NCBI GenBank assembly: GCA_002338615.1 | Contig: DDIS01000087.1 | Span: 11,616 to 75,615 of the forward strand | DNA length: 64,000 bases | Reading direction: 5' to 3' | Origin: Proteobacteria bacterium UBA1844 | GTDB lineage: Bacteria; Pseudomonadota; Gammaproteobacteria; Steroidobacterales; Woeseiaceae | Part shown: one piece after another, positions 37,464 to 46,757 of the stretch | Layout: each line of letters begins with the position of its first letter | Numbering within the stretch: position 1 is the stretch's first letter | Position numbers and translations under genes: made by a program | Notes under the pieces: generated by a model | The model's database searches: none | Seen by the model: only the letters and a program-made list of their open reading frames with translations | Told to the model about the DNA's origin: nothing

Positions 37464-40148
37464 CTATTCCCAAATATACGTAAATCTGACGTAGCCACGG
37501 CGGCCGATGAGATCGTAGGTCATAGTGTCGGTATTTCCGTCTGTCCATGACGCAACGTACGGAGCGCCTTCATCGAAGATATTGTCGATACCAACCGCAA
37601 CATTCGCACTATCCGAAATTTCATAGGAGCCTTGAATATAATGGTACATAACGGTATCGATTTCGGAACCAATGGCTGGTGGCACTGCATTGAAGTCATC
37701 ACCACTCCCAATCACTTGGATCGCATAGTTTGCCGCCCACTTCTGGCCCTGTAAATTCATTGACACATACGACTGCTGCCTCGAATATCCGCCATTTCCA
37801 CCACCTATATGCCCATCTTTCACGATTGGGTCGGCGCCATCAAAAGGCGTTATCTCGTACTCATTTAACAGCGTTGATTGCCAGTCGAACGTCGTGGCGA
37901 TGCCTTTGATGTCGACGTTATACCGCAGGCCGAAATCGACGCCATTGATCGTTTCCTTGCCGGTATTGACCGGTTGGGCCGACAGGAAATTGACATCACC
38001 GCTGAGAGCACTTCGAGTGAAGTGATCGTCGTTGCAAAACTGATGATCCAAATTGGGCGTGTTGTAGCATACGTTGAGCTTAGTTGAGCCCGGGATCTGA
38101 GTTATCGCGTTCTGAATTTCAACATCGTAATAATCCAGGGTAACCGACAGCCCATCGACAAATGACGGCTGGAATACAAGTCCCAGAGTAAACGTATCCG
38201 CAGTCTCCGGATTCAAGGCCGTATTACCACCCACGGTGGTAAGAATGGTATTGCCGAGCTGGGTGAAACCCGGGGGCACGCCATCGGCTTGACAGTTTAT
38301 GTACACAACACTGGTTGGCGGCAAAGCAGACCATCCGGAACAAGGATCTGTCGTCGTCAGGTTGCCTTCCGCAACGCCTCCGAAAAGCTCGTTCACATTT
38401 GGCACTCGAAATGACGTTGCATAGTTCGCCCGCAGTTTAAATGAAGGCACTACCTGCCAGTTCAGTCCGATCTTGTAATTGTCAGTGCTACCGAAAGTCT
38501 CGTAGTCGGAATAGCGAAACGCAAGATCAAGGTCAAGGGCTTCTGTAAACCGCATACCGGATAGCAATGGCAGTCCGAGTTCAATGTAAATCTCGTCGGT
38601 CTTTACCGTACCTGATATTGGATCCGCTGCATTCGTGTTAGCGGAGCCAATCACCACCAGCGAGTCTGGATCTCGCCACCCCTTGTCCTGCCGCGACTCG
38701 ACGCCAGCGGCCATCATGACCGGACCCGCCGGTATATCGAACAGCTGGCCCGAAATATTTGCCGACAGGCTTTCCTGTTCGTTGCCACCGGTACCGTTCA
38801 TAGTAAAAAGAATATAGTCGAAAACCTCTGGGGTAATGTCGCCATACCCAAGAATGTCTGCGCAGGGAATCCCACCGCTTCCACAGACTGCGGTATCCAA
38901 CGTCTCGTTGAGTCGCACTAAATTGACAATATTAGTCGAGCCGTCGGTGCCCGTATTGCGACCCAAATTGTAAGTAACATCCCAACTCCAGGCATCGTTG
39001 ATCTCACTTTGAATCCCGACAACGATGCGATAGGTATTTGTTTCCTGGAAAAAATTACGATCGCCGCTCTCCGCCATGCGGCGGCGCTCAACAAATAGAT
39101 CCTGACCTGTCGGATTCGTCGGATGGCTCGCGGGAATAGGAATGTTGTTGACCGTCGTCGGAGAAGCCGGCTGACCTGTTTGACGGTTGGTAAACATGAG
39201 TTCGCCAATAATCTCGACTCTGTCGGTCAGCTCATAGTTACCGAACGCTGAAAATGACAATCGCTCCAGCGGATTTACTGCATTGAACGATTGGTTGTAA
39301 TCAAAGTTGTCGATCAGAGGGTCATACAGATGCCAGGCATCTCCGTCTCCATTCGGGTCTTGGTTAAAGTTTATTCGTGTTCCATCGGGCAACAGTGCGC
39401 GTCCGCCGATGGTGCTACTGCTGCCAACGCAAACCAGCGCCCCATTTACTTCGGACTTCGGACAATCGACGCGGTCCGGCATGAAAACTTCGCCGGTATC
39501 CTGATAACTCACGCTGGCCATCAAGCTGCCGCGATCGTTGGTGACGCCCCAGGTCAGATCAAGCTGTACTTCCTCGCCGTCACCATCAAATGCGGCGCCC
39601 ACTTTCGCTGTGGTCTCGACACCTTCAAATCGCTGTTTGGTGATGATATTGACGACACCTGCAACCGCATCTGCGCCGTATACGGCTGACGCGCCATCTT
39701 TCAGCACCTCAATTCGCTCGATAATCGATACAGGAATCATACTGAGATCGACCGCGGTATTGGCGCCAGTACCGCCGTTGACCAATCGTCGGCCGTTTAG
39801 CAAGACCAGCGTTCGATTGATCCCCATGCCACGCAAGTTGATTTGTGGCGTGCCCCATCCGTTAGACACCCAATACGCGGACGTTTGATTGCCTCCCGAG
39901 CCAGCCGATGACGGCATGCGTTGCAGTAGCACTTCAAGTGACGAAATGCCGGTCGCAGCAATCTCCGGCGCAGTGAGGATTGTCACCGGCCCGACGCTAT
40001 TGAGATCTTTACGAACGATTCGACTTCCCGTGACAACAACCTCCTCCACGGTGTCGGAATCTTTCTCCTGTGCTCCTGAAATAGTTGGAACGGCAAGAAC
40101 CAGCAGACTGCCGCAGGCCAACATCCAAGAAGTTGAATAATGTTTCAT
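37464..40148 (-). CDS. TonB-dependent receptor linked to the hut/PepSY cluster
   Basis: An 894-residue outer-membrane receptor. Signal peptide (about 1-26), a TonB-box-like VEEVVVTGSRI, plug domain (about 40-160) with RTLVLLNGRR and YGADAVAGVVNIITK, then a 22-strand barrel ending in VRFTYIWE. It belongs to the large family of uncharacterised TonB receptors common in marine gammaproteobacteria and sphingomonads. A HutC-type palindrome lies about 90 bases upstream. Substrate unknown; a histidine-containing peptide or metal complex is the guess from context. Confidence 0.92.
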   Translation of the reverse strand: MKHYSTSWMLACGSLLVLAVPTISGAQEKDSDTVEEVVVTGSRIVRKDLNSVGPVTILTAPEIAATGISSLEVLLQRMPSSAGSGGNQTSAYWVSNGWGTPQINLRGMGINRTLVLLNGRRLVNGGTGANTAVDLSMIPVSIIERIEVLKDGASAVYGADAVAGVVNIITKQRFEGVETTAKVGAAFDGDGEEVQLDLTWGVTNDRGSLMASVSYQDTGEVFMPDRVDCPKSEVNGALVCVGSSSTIGGRALLPDGTRINFNQDPNGDGDAWHLYDPLIDNFDYNQSFNAVNPLERLSFSAFGNYELTDRVEIIGELMFTNRQTGQPASPTTVNNIPIPASHPTNPTGQDLFVERRRMAESGDRNFFQETNTYRIVVGIQSEINDAWSWDVTYNLGRNTGTDGSTNIVNLVRLNETLDTAVCGSGGIPCADILGYGDITPEVFDYILFTMNGTGGNEQESLSANISGQLFDIPAGPVMMAAGVESRQDKGWRDPDSLVVIGSANTNAADPISGTVKTDEIYIELGLPLLSGMRFTEALDLDLAFRYSDYETFGSTDNYKIGLNWQVVPSFKLRANYATSFRVPNVNELFGGVAEGNLTTTDPCSGWSALPPTSVVYINCQADGVPPGFTQLGNTILTTVGGNTALNPETADTFTLGLVFQPSFVDGLSVTLDYYDVEIQNAITQIPGSTKLNVCYNTPNLDHQFCNDDHFTRSALSGDVNFLSAQPVNTGKETINGVDFGLRYNVDIKGIATTFDWQSTLLNEYEITPFDGADPIVKDGHIGGGNGGYSRQQSYVSMNLQGQKWAANYAIQVIGSGDDFNAVPPAIGSEIDTVMYHYIQGSYEISDSANVAVGIDNIFDEGAPYVASWTDGNTDTMTYDLIGRRGYVRFTYIWE

Positions 40149-40707
40149 TTTTCTTTACCCCCCGACTGGCTATTGCCAGTACCAATTTGAGAGTGCCGCC
40201 TGGGCACCGTTCGATCAAACTGTTGCCACCTATATGGACTTGTCTATACAGGTCCATACCTCCGGAATATACCGGGCACTTGCTCAATTTGCAATATCGA
40301 CAAATTCCAAGCGCCGAAAATGACAGTTTTGCGAAAAAATGTTATCTATCTAACTGATTATAATGCGCTTTCTTAAACTATTGGGCCATCCCTTGCTGGT
40401 CTCCGAGCTGACAAGCCTTGATGAACTGTGGGAATTTACGAACTCCCAAACGACGTCGAATCTCCGTACAAGGAAAGTCCCGTAGCCGGATTTGTAAATT
40501 TTCCACTGATCGCCCGTCATCGTAGCGACAACTTCAACCAATGCCGTTTGATTACCGTGATAGGGATTGACGATTGGTACAATCGAAAGAGCAATGCTAA
40601 TGAACGAAAACCGCGTAAGGCTCATTAGAGTTTCGTTTGCTCAATTTCAAAGCACGCGATCCCTATCGAAAAAGGGAGTATCACCGACCATAGACTCTCA
40701 TCCTGAG
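40149..40707. other. 559-base stretch without a gene, holding the receptor promoter
   Basis: A 91-codon minus frame (40350-40625) has no ribosome binding site and a composition unlike a real protein. The part next to the receptor holds the HutC-type site. It separates the metallopeptidase gene from the receptor, so the receptor probably has its own promoter. Confidence 0.5.
40236..40255. promoter_or_regulatory. HutC-type operator upstream of the TonB receptor
   Basis: Core TGTCTATACA (40241-40250) differs by one base from the hut palindrome. Flanks extend the dyad to GGAC-n-TGT-n4-ACA-n-GTCC over 20 bases. It lies about 90 bases before the receptor ATG. Confidence 0.65.
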
Positions 40708-41676
40708 CTATTCCGCGTTCGTAGCTCTTGCAGCTTCAAATCTGACGATTTTGTCGCCGTAAAGGGGATCGTAATAATGTCCGCCCTCCAGGTAGTCCTG
40801 GTTCCAGATGCGTTGCCCGGTCGATGTCACTCGGTACAAATAAGGGGACAGGTGAAGCCTCTCTTTGTGCCATCGGCCCTCTTCACCCGACGCGATATCA
40901 GTGCCGCTGCCATACAGCATCAAACCGCCTTCTGCGCGCACTTCGTGCTGCGGATCAATTTCTCTGTATTCGTGGCTGACATTGATGAGCTTGTGTCCCA
41001 ACTCATGTGCGAGCACTCCCCGGTTCGGGTCGCTCCTTGTCACGGTGATTACGCCGCGAAGCCGTCTGGGCATGTCCCGATAGCTGTAGCCGGGAAATGA
41101 CAGACCACCGGTCGTTATCGTGCGCAGGGCCCAGGTTCGCTCGTCCAGCTTCTCATAGAAAGACATAAACACGCCCTGCAGAACCACCAGGTACACCGTA
41201 CGCGCGTTGTTCTTTTGTACCTCTACAATGGATTCAAATGCCAATAAAGCTTCTTTTGACAGGCCAGATCGCTGGCGCAGACTGTCCTCGTACATATTGA
41301 CGTACTGCCCGCCAGGTGTCGTACTTTCGATATCGTTGGCCCGAATCTCTAAAAACGATGGATCGATATTGCCCGACTTGATCCAAAGCAACTTAAGCTG
41401 CACATCGGCAAAGGCAAAGATCGCTTTCGCTCTCCGAAACTCGTCAAGCAGACCGGCCAACGAAAACCGGTCTGTGAATGCTTTATCAAGATTCGACGGA
41501 AAATAAATGCCGATGTCTGCCGTTGCTATGTCCGGCCGGAGGTCGCTGTTCAGTTGTTGAACAGCATCGGTGTCGACTAATGTCCAATCCACGGGCTCTG
41601 CCGCTGCCATCGGTCCGCTCAATATCGTCGAGAACAATGTGCACAGCAAAATACGCTCAAATTCTAGCATTCGCAT
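40708..41676 (-). CDS. Secreted zinc metallopeptidase-like protein
   Basis: A 322-residue exported protein (signal about 1-25, ending AAAEP). A zinc motif HELGHKLINVSHE gives His224, Glu225, His228 and a further His235, near the metzincin pattern but with one extra residue before the third His. GGLMLYGSG downstream could be the Met-turn. The rest is not recognised. The start may be ATG 41676 or 41670. It is last in the minus-strand set starting with the S9 peptidase, so it probably works outside the inner membrane on peptides. Confidence 0.65.
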   Translation of the reverse strand: MRMLEFERILLCTLFSTILSGPMAAAEPVDWTLVDTDAVQQLNSDLRPDIATADIGIYFPSNLDKAFTDRFSLAGLLDEFRRAKAIFAFADVQLKLLWIKSGNIDPSFLEIRANDIESTTPGGQYVNMYEDSLRQRSGLSKEALLAFESIVEVQKNNARTVYLVVLQGVFMSFYEKLDERTWALRTITTGGLSFPGYSYRDMPRRLRGVITVTRSDPNRGVLAHELGHKLINVSHEYREIDPQHEVRAEGGLMLYGSGTDIASGEEGRWHKERLHLSPYLYRVTSTGQRIWNQDYLEGGHYYDPLYGDKIVRFEAARATNAE

Positions 41677-41784
41677 CCGAGTAGGTTTCCAAGCATTGAA
41701 ATCTTTTCCAGACAATCGACACGTCCGCGATCGGCATAGTCTGTCATTCGTCTTCGAATCTGGCTATCGGCGTGCCAGCCCACA

Positions 41785-42615
41785 TCATTTTACTTCAAAT
41801 GTGACAGTCGCCCAGTTCGAAACATAATCGGCATCTGGATCGTCAACCTTTTGCATGTGAACCAATGCAATATACCAGACCGCCTTATTGCTGAGCAGGA
41901 ATCGCGCACGACCGTCGTTATCTGTACGTAAATTGTAAGAATTCATATGATTGCCGGCGTCGTCATGACCATGGAAGCCCTCGTAGCTTGCCCGAACAAT
42001 TTGGTTCGCGATCGGTTTGCCTTCGTACAAAACCCTAAAGCTCAATTCACTGCCAAACTTCAAGTCGTACGGGTTCTGATCCAGAATAATTTCGACCGGA
42101 TAGCCAAGCAATTTCGAATAGTCGTCTGACCTCTTTCCTCCAACCTGAACAATTGTTCGAACATGTTTCGAGTATCGTTCACGCACTTCGGTCAACGTGT
42201 TTTCTTTTTCAAATACACGCAAGGTATCCAGGATTCCCTCATGCTCCAGGTACTTGACGAAGTCTTCTGGCGTCATGGTAATTATACTGGCTCGTGTCGA
42301 TACACCTATGACATAAGTGCCAGGATCGCCCGCGCGGTATTTGAGATATGAAGAATTTTCATCGTCGTACCAATTGTCGTCCGTCGGGTGCGTAATTCGC
42401 CCGTCAGCCGCAATACTGACATCCGCCATCCTATCTCGGCTGATACTGTTTTCGCTCTTGTCGAACGTTCCGTTAATGAGACGAACCACCTGATCCGAAT
42501 TTGCAGTCACGAAGTACTTCGGCGCTTTTAGAAACATCTCGTGCGCTGTCGCACTTGTCGTCAATAACGCGGCCATTAGACACGTGAAACTACCGGCTTT
42601 TACTCGAGATCCCAT
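41785..42615 (-). CDS. DUF4198 periplasmic protein, copy 1
   Basis: A 276-residue exported protein: signal about 1-24, mature start HEMFLKAPKYFV, with the His at the very N-terminus as in metal-binding DUF4198 proteins. The C-terminal Ig-like part contains LRTDNDGRARFLL and ends WATVTFEVK. The family lies next to Ni/Co permeases in many genomes and is regarded as a metal-handling periplasmic partner. AGGAG precedes the start. About 45 bases separate it from its paralogue, the DUF4198 gene upstream on this strand. Confidence 0.82.
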   Translation of the reverse strand: MGSRVKAGSFTCLMAALLTTSATAHEMFLKAPKYFVTANSDQVVRLINGTFDKSENSISRDRMADVSIAADGRITHPTDDNWYDDENSSYLKYRAGDPGTYVIGVSTRASIITMTPEDFVKYLEHEGILDTLRVFEKENTLTEVRERYSKHVRTIVQVGGKRSDDYSKLLGYPVEIILDQNPYDLKFGSELSFRVLYEGKPIANQIVRASYEGFHGHDDAGNHMNSYNLRTDNDGRARFLLSNKAVWYIALVHMQKVDDPDADYVSNWATVTFEVK

Positions 42616-42660
42616 AATTTTTACTCCTGGACGTTTTGCTATTTGAATATTTGACTCAAT

Positions 42661-43527
42661 CTATCTAATTTCGAAGGTGATCGTTGACCAGTTCGACTCA
42701 TAGTCCGCGTCGTCATCGACTATTTTTTCCATGTGAATCATCTGAATGTACCATTTGTCTTTCTTCGTAATCTTGAAAGACGCGCGGCCATTCTCATCAG
42801 TTCGCAATGAGTACTCGCTTAGATCAGGGATACTGGCGTGCTCTGGCTCTGCCCTGGACGCGTAGCTCACGAACACATTCTGATCCTTGAGAGGCTTGCC
42901 ATCGAACAGAACAACGAAAGACATTTCGTCACCAACAGCAACTGAGCCCGGATTCTGCTCGACGAATATTTCGGCCTTGTATCCGAGGGGTTGCTTGAAG
43001 TCGTCGGTCAACGGCTTGCCGACCTGGAATATCCCTTTTGCGTGCTTCGTATAGCGCTCGCGTATTGTTTGCAACTCATTGCTTGCCCGGTACGCTGCCA
43101 GTGCGTCCGTCATGCCTTCGTGTTCCAGATATTCCTCAAACATCTCGGCAGGCAGTGCAATGTAGTCGGGATTCGCAGCGACCCCGCCGAGCCCCGTTCC
43201 TTCCTTATCTGCGAATACCTTGATGTATGTGTTTTTGTATTTCGGGTTCGAGTCGACGTCAGACACTTCGTCATTTGGCGGCGTTTTGCGCGTGCCGTCC
43301 ATGACGAGACTGATATCTCGACACATTTTTCGAGTGATTGAGTAGCCACTCTCGTGATATGTCCCGTTTCTCAATATCAGGAAGTTGTCCGTTCCAGGAC
43401 GCATTTCGTATAGATCCGCGATCAGATACGTTTGATGAGCTTGGGCACTTGCGGCTACCAATAGCGCTAGAAATCCAACCAGAGCGGTACCAGTGCTGAT
43501 AGACGATCGTACGAACTTGCATTTCAT
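42661..43527 (-). CDS. DUF4198 periplasmic protein, copy 2
   Basis: A 288-residue paralogue of the preceding entry: signal about 1-30, mature start HQTYLIADLYEMRPG, shared middle FEEYLEHEGM and RERYTKHAKG, shared end NWSTITFEIR. ATG 43527 has GGAG eight bases upstream; a GTG three codons earlier is possible. Both copies end in the same Ig-like module (LRTDENGRASF). The N-terminal His after signal cleavage could act as a metal brace, which is inference. Confidence 0.82.
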   Translation of the reverse strand: MKCKFVRSSISTGTALVGFLALLVAASAQAHQTYLIADLYEMRPGTDNFLILRNGTYHESGYSITRKMCRDISLVMDGTRKTPPNDEVSDVDSNPKYKNTYIKVFADKEGTGLGGVAANPDYIALPAEMFEEYLEHEGMTDALAAYRASNELQTIRERYTKHAKGIFQVGKPLTDDFKQPLGYKAEIFVEQNPGSVAVGDEMSFVVLFDGKPLKDQNVFVSYASRAEPEHASIPDLSEYSLRTDENGRASFKITKKDKWYIQMIHMEKIVDDDADYESNWSTITFEIR

Positions 43528-43541
43528 TTGTTTCACTCCAA

Positions 43542-44444
43542 TTAGTAATGAGGTGGCAGGGACGGCTCCGAACTATTGGGCGGTTCGTGAGAATGATCAC
43601 TTCCAGGGCCATGGGTGTGACCATTTTCCTCACCGCTCGTGCTTCCCACGTGAGATCCGTCGGGATTATGGCTGTGCCCCTGATCCAGCATATCCAGATG
43701 CGCGTGTGAGTGATCGTCGCGACTGATTGGAAAGCTATCCGCGTGCGCCGTGTGGCCGTAGCCATGTAATTGCATTGCCAGCAACGCCACTCCTGCCACA
43801 ATCAGACCCGCGTTGGCGACTTTACTGAAGACTAAAAACTGCCCACGGCGTTGCCAGATGCGCAATAAGCCCCACATTATAACAAGCGCAATAATCTGTC
43901 CGACTTCGACGCCCAGATTGAATGAGAGAATGTGCCATAACATCGCGCCGTCCTCGGCTACCGGCAGCTGCTGCAGTCTTGTCGACAGCCCGAAGCCGTG
44001 AACAAGCCCAAACAACAAAACCATCAGCAGCAAATTGGGCGACGCTGTATTGAGATACTTTCGGAATCCATCAAGATTCTCGAACCCTTTGTATACTACC
44101 GTCAATGCGATAAACGCATCGACCAGGTAAAAATTGGCTGTTATTTGCAGATAGGTTGCACCGACCAATGTAATTGTATGGCCGATCGTGAACGCACTGA
44201 CATACTTGACGATATCAATAAATCGTGTAAGGAAGAACATGACCCCGAATAGAAACAGGAGATGGTCAACGCCGGTTATCATGTGTTCTGCACCGAGACG
44301 GAAATATTCGAGATTTCCCCCATCAATCATGCGTTGCCGGGATTCTTCGGAAATTCCGTGCGCAAAAAGCGCTCCGCTCGTAAGCAGACCCACGACAAAT
44401 ATCCAAGCGCGACTAGAAAACGTTGACCTGCATCCAACTCTCAT
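43542..44444 (-). CDS. HupE/UreJ-type permease with His-rich tail
   Basis: A 300-residue protein: exported N-terminus (mature start HGISEESRQ), then about six helices with the HupE/UreJ_2 motifs HMITGVDHLLFLFG, FTIGHTITL, and GLVHGFGLS and FNLGVEVGQ. The C-terminal 70 residues are rich in His (HSHAHLD, GHSHNPDGSH, HTHGPGSDHSHEPP). Relatives move Ni or Co. The start at 44444 has AAGGGA upstream. It lies 19 bases after the S9 peptidase gene and 14 before DUF4198, so the set is one operon. Confidence 0.88.
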   Translation of the reverse strand: MRVGCRSTFSSRAWIFVVGLLTSGALFAHGISEESRQRMIDGGNLEYFRLGAEHMITGVDHLLFLFGVMFFLTRFIDIVKYVSAFTIGHTITLVGATYLQITANFYLVDAFIALTVVYKGFENLDGFRKYLNTASPNLLLMVLLFGLVHGFGLSTRLQQLPVAEDGAMLWHILSFNLGVEVGQIIALVIMWGLLRIWQRRGQFLVFSKVANAGLIVAGVALLAMQLHGYGHTAHADSFPISRDDHSHAHLDMLDQGHSHNPDGSHVGSTSGEENGHTHGPGSDHSHEPPNSSEPSLPPHY

Positions 44445-44463
44445 ATCATATCCCTTACAATCA

Positions 44464-46473
44464 TTAGTTGGCATAGCCCGTTTCTCGCGACGAAAGGTAA
44501 CGCTGAAACCAGCTAAGCATGCGGAGCATTGAGTCCGTTTGTTGGGTCGCAGACCACATTGAACGGGAATGGCCCACCCCGCTGTAGATTATGAACTCCG
44601 ACTCGACGTTGTATTGTTTCAAGCCACGATAGAACTCCCAGCATTGCCCAATCGGATCTATGTCGTCGTTTTCGGCACAAATAAGCTGTGTGGGAGTCGT
44701 AATATTTCGCACGTGCGTGACCGGCGATACGTTAGTGAAATAACTCACGTTGTCGTACAAATTCCCAAGCAGTGCCCGGTCATAGCGATTCACACTTGGC
44801 GACTCCGTGCCGTATTCGCTGACCCAATTAGTGACAGGGGCGCCGGATACTGCCACTTTGAATCGGTCAGTCTGTGTTACCGCCCAGGCCGCCATGTACC
44901 CACCATAGGACCATCCACCGATTCCCAGCCGATGGGGATCAGCTATTCCCTCGGCAACAAGGTGGTCCACGCCGAAGATGACATCTTTAAAATCACCTCC
45001 GCCCAGGTCATTTCGGTTCATAACAAGAAAATCATAATCACGGCCGGTAGAACCACGGATATTGGGTTCGAGTACCGCATATCCCCTGCTTACCAGAAGT
45101 GCAGCCCACGAGGGCCGAAACCCGTTCGCCCAGCGCGCACTAGGACCACCATGAACGTGCACGATCAATGGAAACGGTGTGCTGTTGTCACCTTTGCTGG
45201 GAAGGTATAGCGCGGCTTCGATATTGAGTCCGTCAAAGCTTTCGTACTGAATGATTTTGGGTACGGGCCAAACAACCTCGTCAGCCAAGTCAGTATTAAT
45301 TTTTGTCGCTTGTCGGTACGGACTGTCCGAATCAGAAATCCAGATTTCATGCGGCATGTTGTACGTTCCACCAACCAGCCCAAGAAAATTCTCGCCAACC
45401 ACGATGTCGGTACCCGGCGAAACTGGCGGATCGATACGGCGCTTAATGAATCCGTCCAGATCGATATCGTAAAGCAGCGATTCGAATCCTTCGGCAACTA
45501 CCGCAATCACTGACCTGTTATCACGCCATTTATAACTCTGTATCTTTCGATCTATAGTCGATTCGGTCAGATTAAGCAGTTGACTATCGCGCATCCTGAC
45601 AACCACCAGATCAAAGGGCTCCGGGCCACTTTCGCGCGCCGCGATAGCTGACACGAATTCTCCATTCGGTGATACTTCGACGTTCGAGATTTCACGATCG
45701 GGGCGCCAAAGTTCGTGAAACTCGCCATCAGCGATGTCGAACAGGAACAGACGATCATGATCCAGTTCGCTGTATAGATCGCGCGATGCGGACAATACAA
45801 TTGATTCTCCGTTCGGGGCCCAACGAATGGACGACATGCGCCAGTCACCTTCGGATAATTGTCTCGCTTTACCGGTGGTAACATCAAACACAGATAATTG
45901 CTGATATTTCCCGTTGACGATTGTCAGATTTTCACTGACTTCGGATTCCCGAATCCCATCCCCTGCTACAGCCGGATCGACGTTTTCAACGCTGGCATCA
46001 GCGATATAAGCGAGCAGGTTTTTTCCTGGTGACCATTCATACGCCAAAATGTCGGTAGCGCTGGCGAACATTTTTTCGGCTTCGCCGCCGATCATCGACA
46101 ATCTGAATATTTCCGTTTTTCCATCTCTGTCGGAAATGAACGAAAGACATTTAGTGTCTGCGCACCATCGCGGCTGCGCGTTGATCTTGCCCGTCGTCGA
46201 AAGCCGCCTACTGCTACCGCTCGTCCGGTCGAGGGTCCAAATACTCTGCGTTCCGCCGGAGAGATTTGCAGATTCAGACACGACGAACGCAATTTCGTTG
46301 CGCGCAATCGAATACTGTAAATCCGAGGGGACTCGCAATTCGGAAAAAATCCTCGGGTCGAGTATTTTGGACACCTGCGCATTGGCGGCGTACGGCATAG
46401 TACAAACAGCTAGAAGAATGCACAGGCGCGACGGTGCCCTACTTTTTGCATCACAAATGCGAAATTCGCGCAT
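44464..46473 (-). CDS. Secreted S9 prolyl-oligopeptidase-family peptidase
   Basis: A 669-residue exported serine peptidase (signal about 1-32, ending ANAQ). The N-terminal two-thirds is a beta-propeller with repeated SPNGE/WAPNGE turns. The C-terminal hydrolase has nucleophile Ser522 in GWSYGG, an Asp near 604 (AENDD) and His635 in SGVGHS. Dipeptidyl- or acylaminoacyl-peptidase activity is likely. GAGGGGG precedes the start. It is first in its operon, with a HutC-type palindrome about 65 bases upstream. Confidence 0.92.
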   Translation of the reverse strand: MREFRICDAKSRAPSRLCILLAVCTMPYAANAQVSKILDPRIFSELRVPSDLQYSIARNEIAFVVSESANLSGGTQSIWTLDRTSGSSRRLSTTGKINAQPRWCADTKCLSFISDRDGKTEIFRLSMIGGEAEKMFASATDILAYEWSPGKNLLAYIADASVENVDPAVAGDGIRESEVSENLTIVNGKYQQLSVFDVTTGKARQLSEGDWRMSSIRWAPNGESIVLSASRDLYSELDHDRLFLFDIADGEFHELWRPDREISNVEVSPNGEFVSAIAARESGPEPFDLVVVRMRDSQLLNLTESTIDRKIQSYKWRDNRSVIAVVAEGFESLLYDIDLDGFIKRRIDPPVSPGTDIVVGENFLGLVGGTYNMPHEIWISDSDSPYRQATKINTDLADEVVWPVPKIIQYESFDGLNIEAALYLPSKGDNSTPFPLIVHVHGGPSARWANGFRPSWAALLVSRGYAVLEPNIRGSTGRDYDFLVMNRNDLGGGDFKDVIFGVDHLVAEGIADPHRLGIGGWSYGGYMAAWAVTQTDRFKVAVSGAPVTNWVSEYGTESPSVNRYDRALLGNLYDNVSYFTNVSPVTHVRNITTPTQLICAENDDIDPIGQCWEFYRGLKQYNVESEFIIYSGVGHSRSMWSATQQTDSMLRMLSWFQRYLSSRETGYAN

Positions 46474-46538
46474 AGAGCTGCCCCCTCGATCCGTACGTCG
46501 ACAACATTGCCGTGGACGGCGAACTTATCTGTACAAAC

Positions 46539-46550
46539 CTGTATATACAA
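46539..46550. promoter_or_regulatory. HutC-type operator upstream of the S9 peptidase
   Basis: CTGTATATACAA holds the same perfect TGTATATACA core (46540-46549) as the hutF site. It is 66 bases upstream of the peptidase ATG. A partial TGTACA lies next to it at 46530-46535. Confidence 0.75.
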
Positions 46551-46757
46551 CAGATTTTACTTGGCTGCAACTCGGTGAATTGTCGCTTCTATCTGGGAAC
46601 TTCAGCCACGCTGCAATAGACCTGCGTGATCAACAAGCATCGAACCGATTTTTCTGCGACACTCTGTTAGCCTGTCTCCTAATGTCGATTTGTCAACTCG
46701 ATTGTCGCGCCAAACTTTTTTTGTCCGCAGCTAATTGGAGAGCGATCCAAACTGGGG

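Noticed and set aside
40350-40625. 91-codon minus frame between the receptor and the metallopeptidase
   Set aside because: No ribosome binding site and no family-like pattern; the region reads as non-coding.
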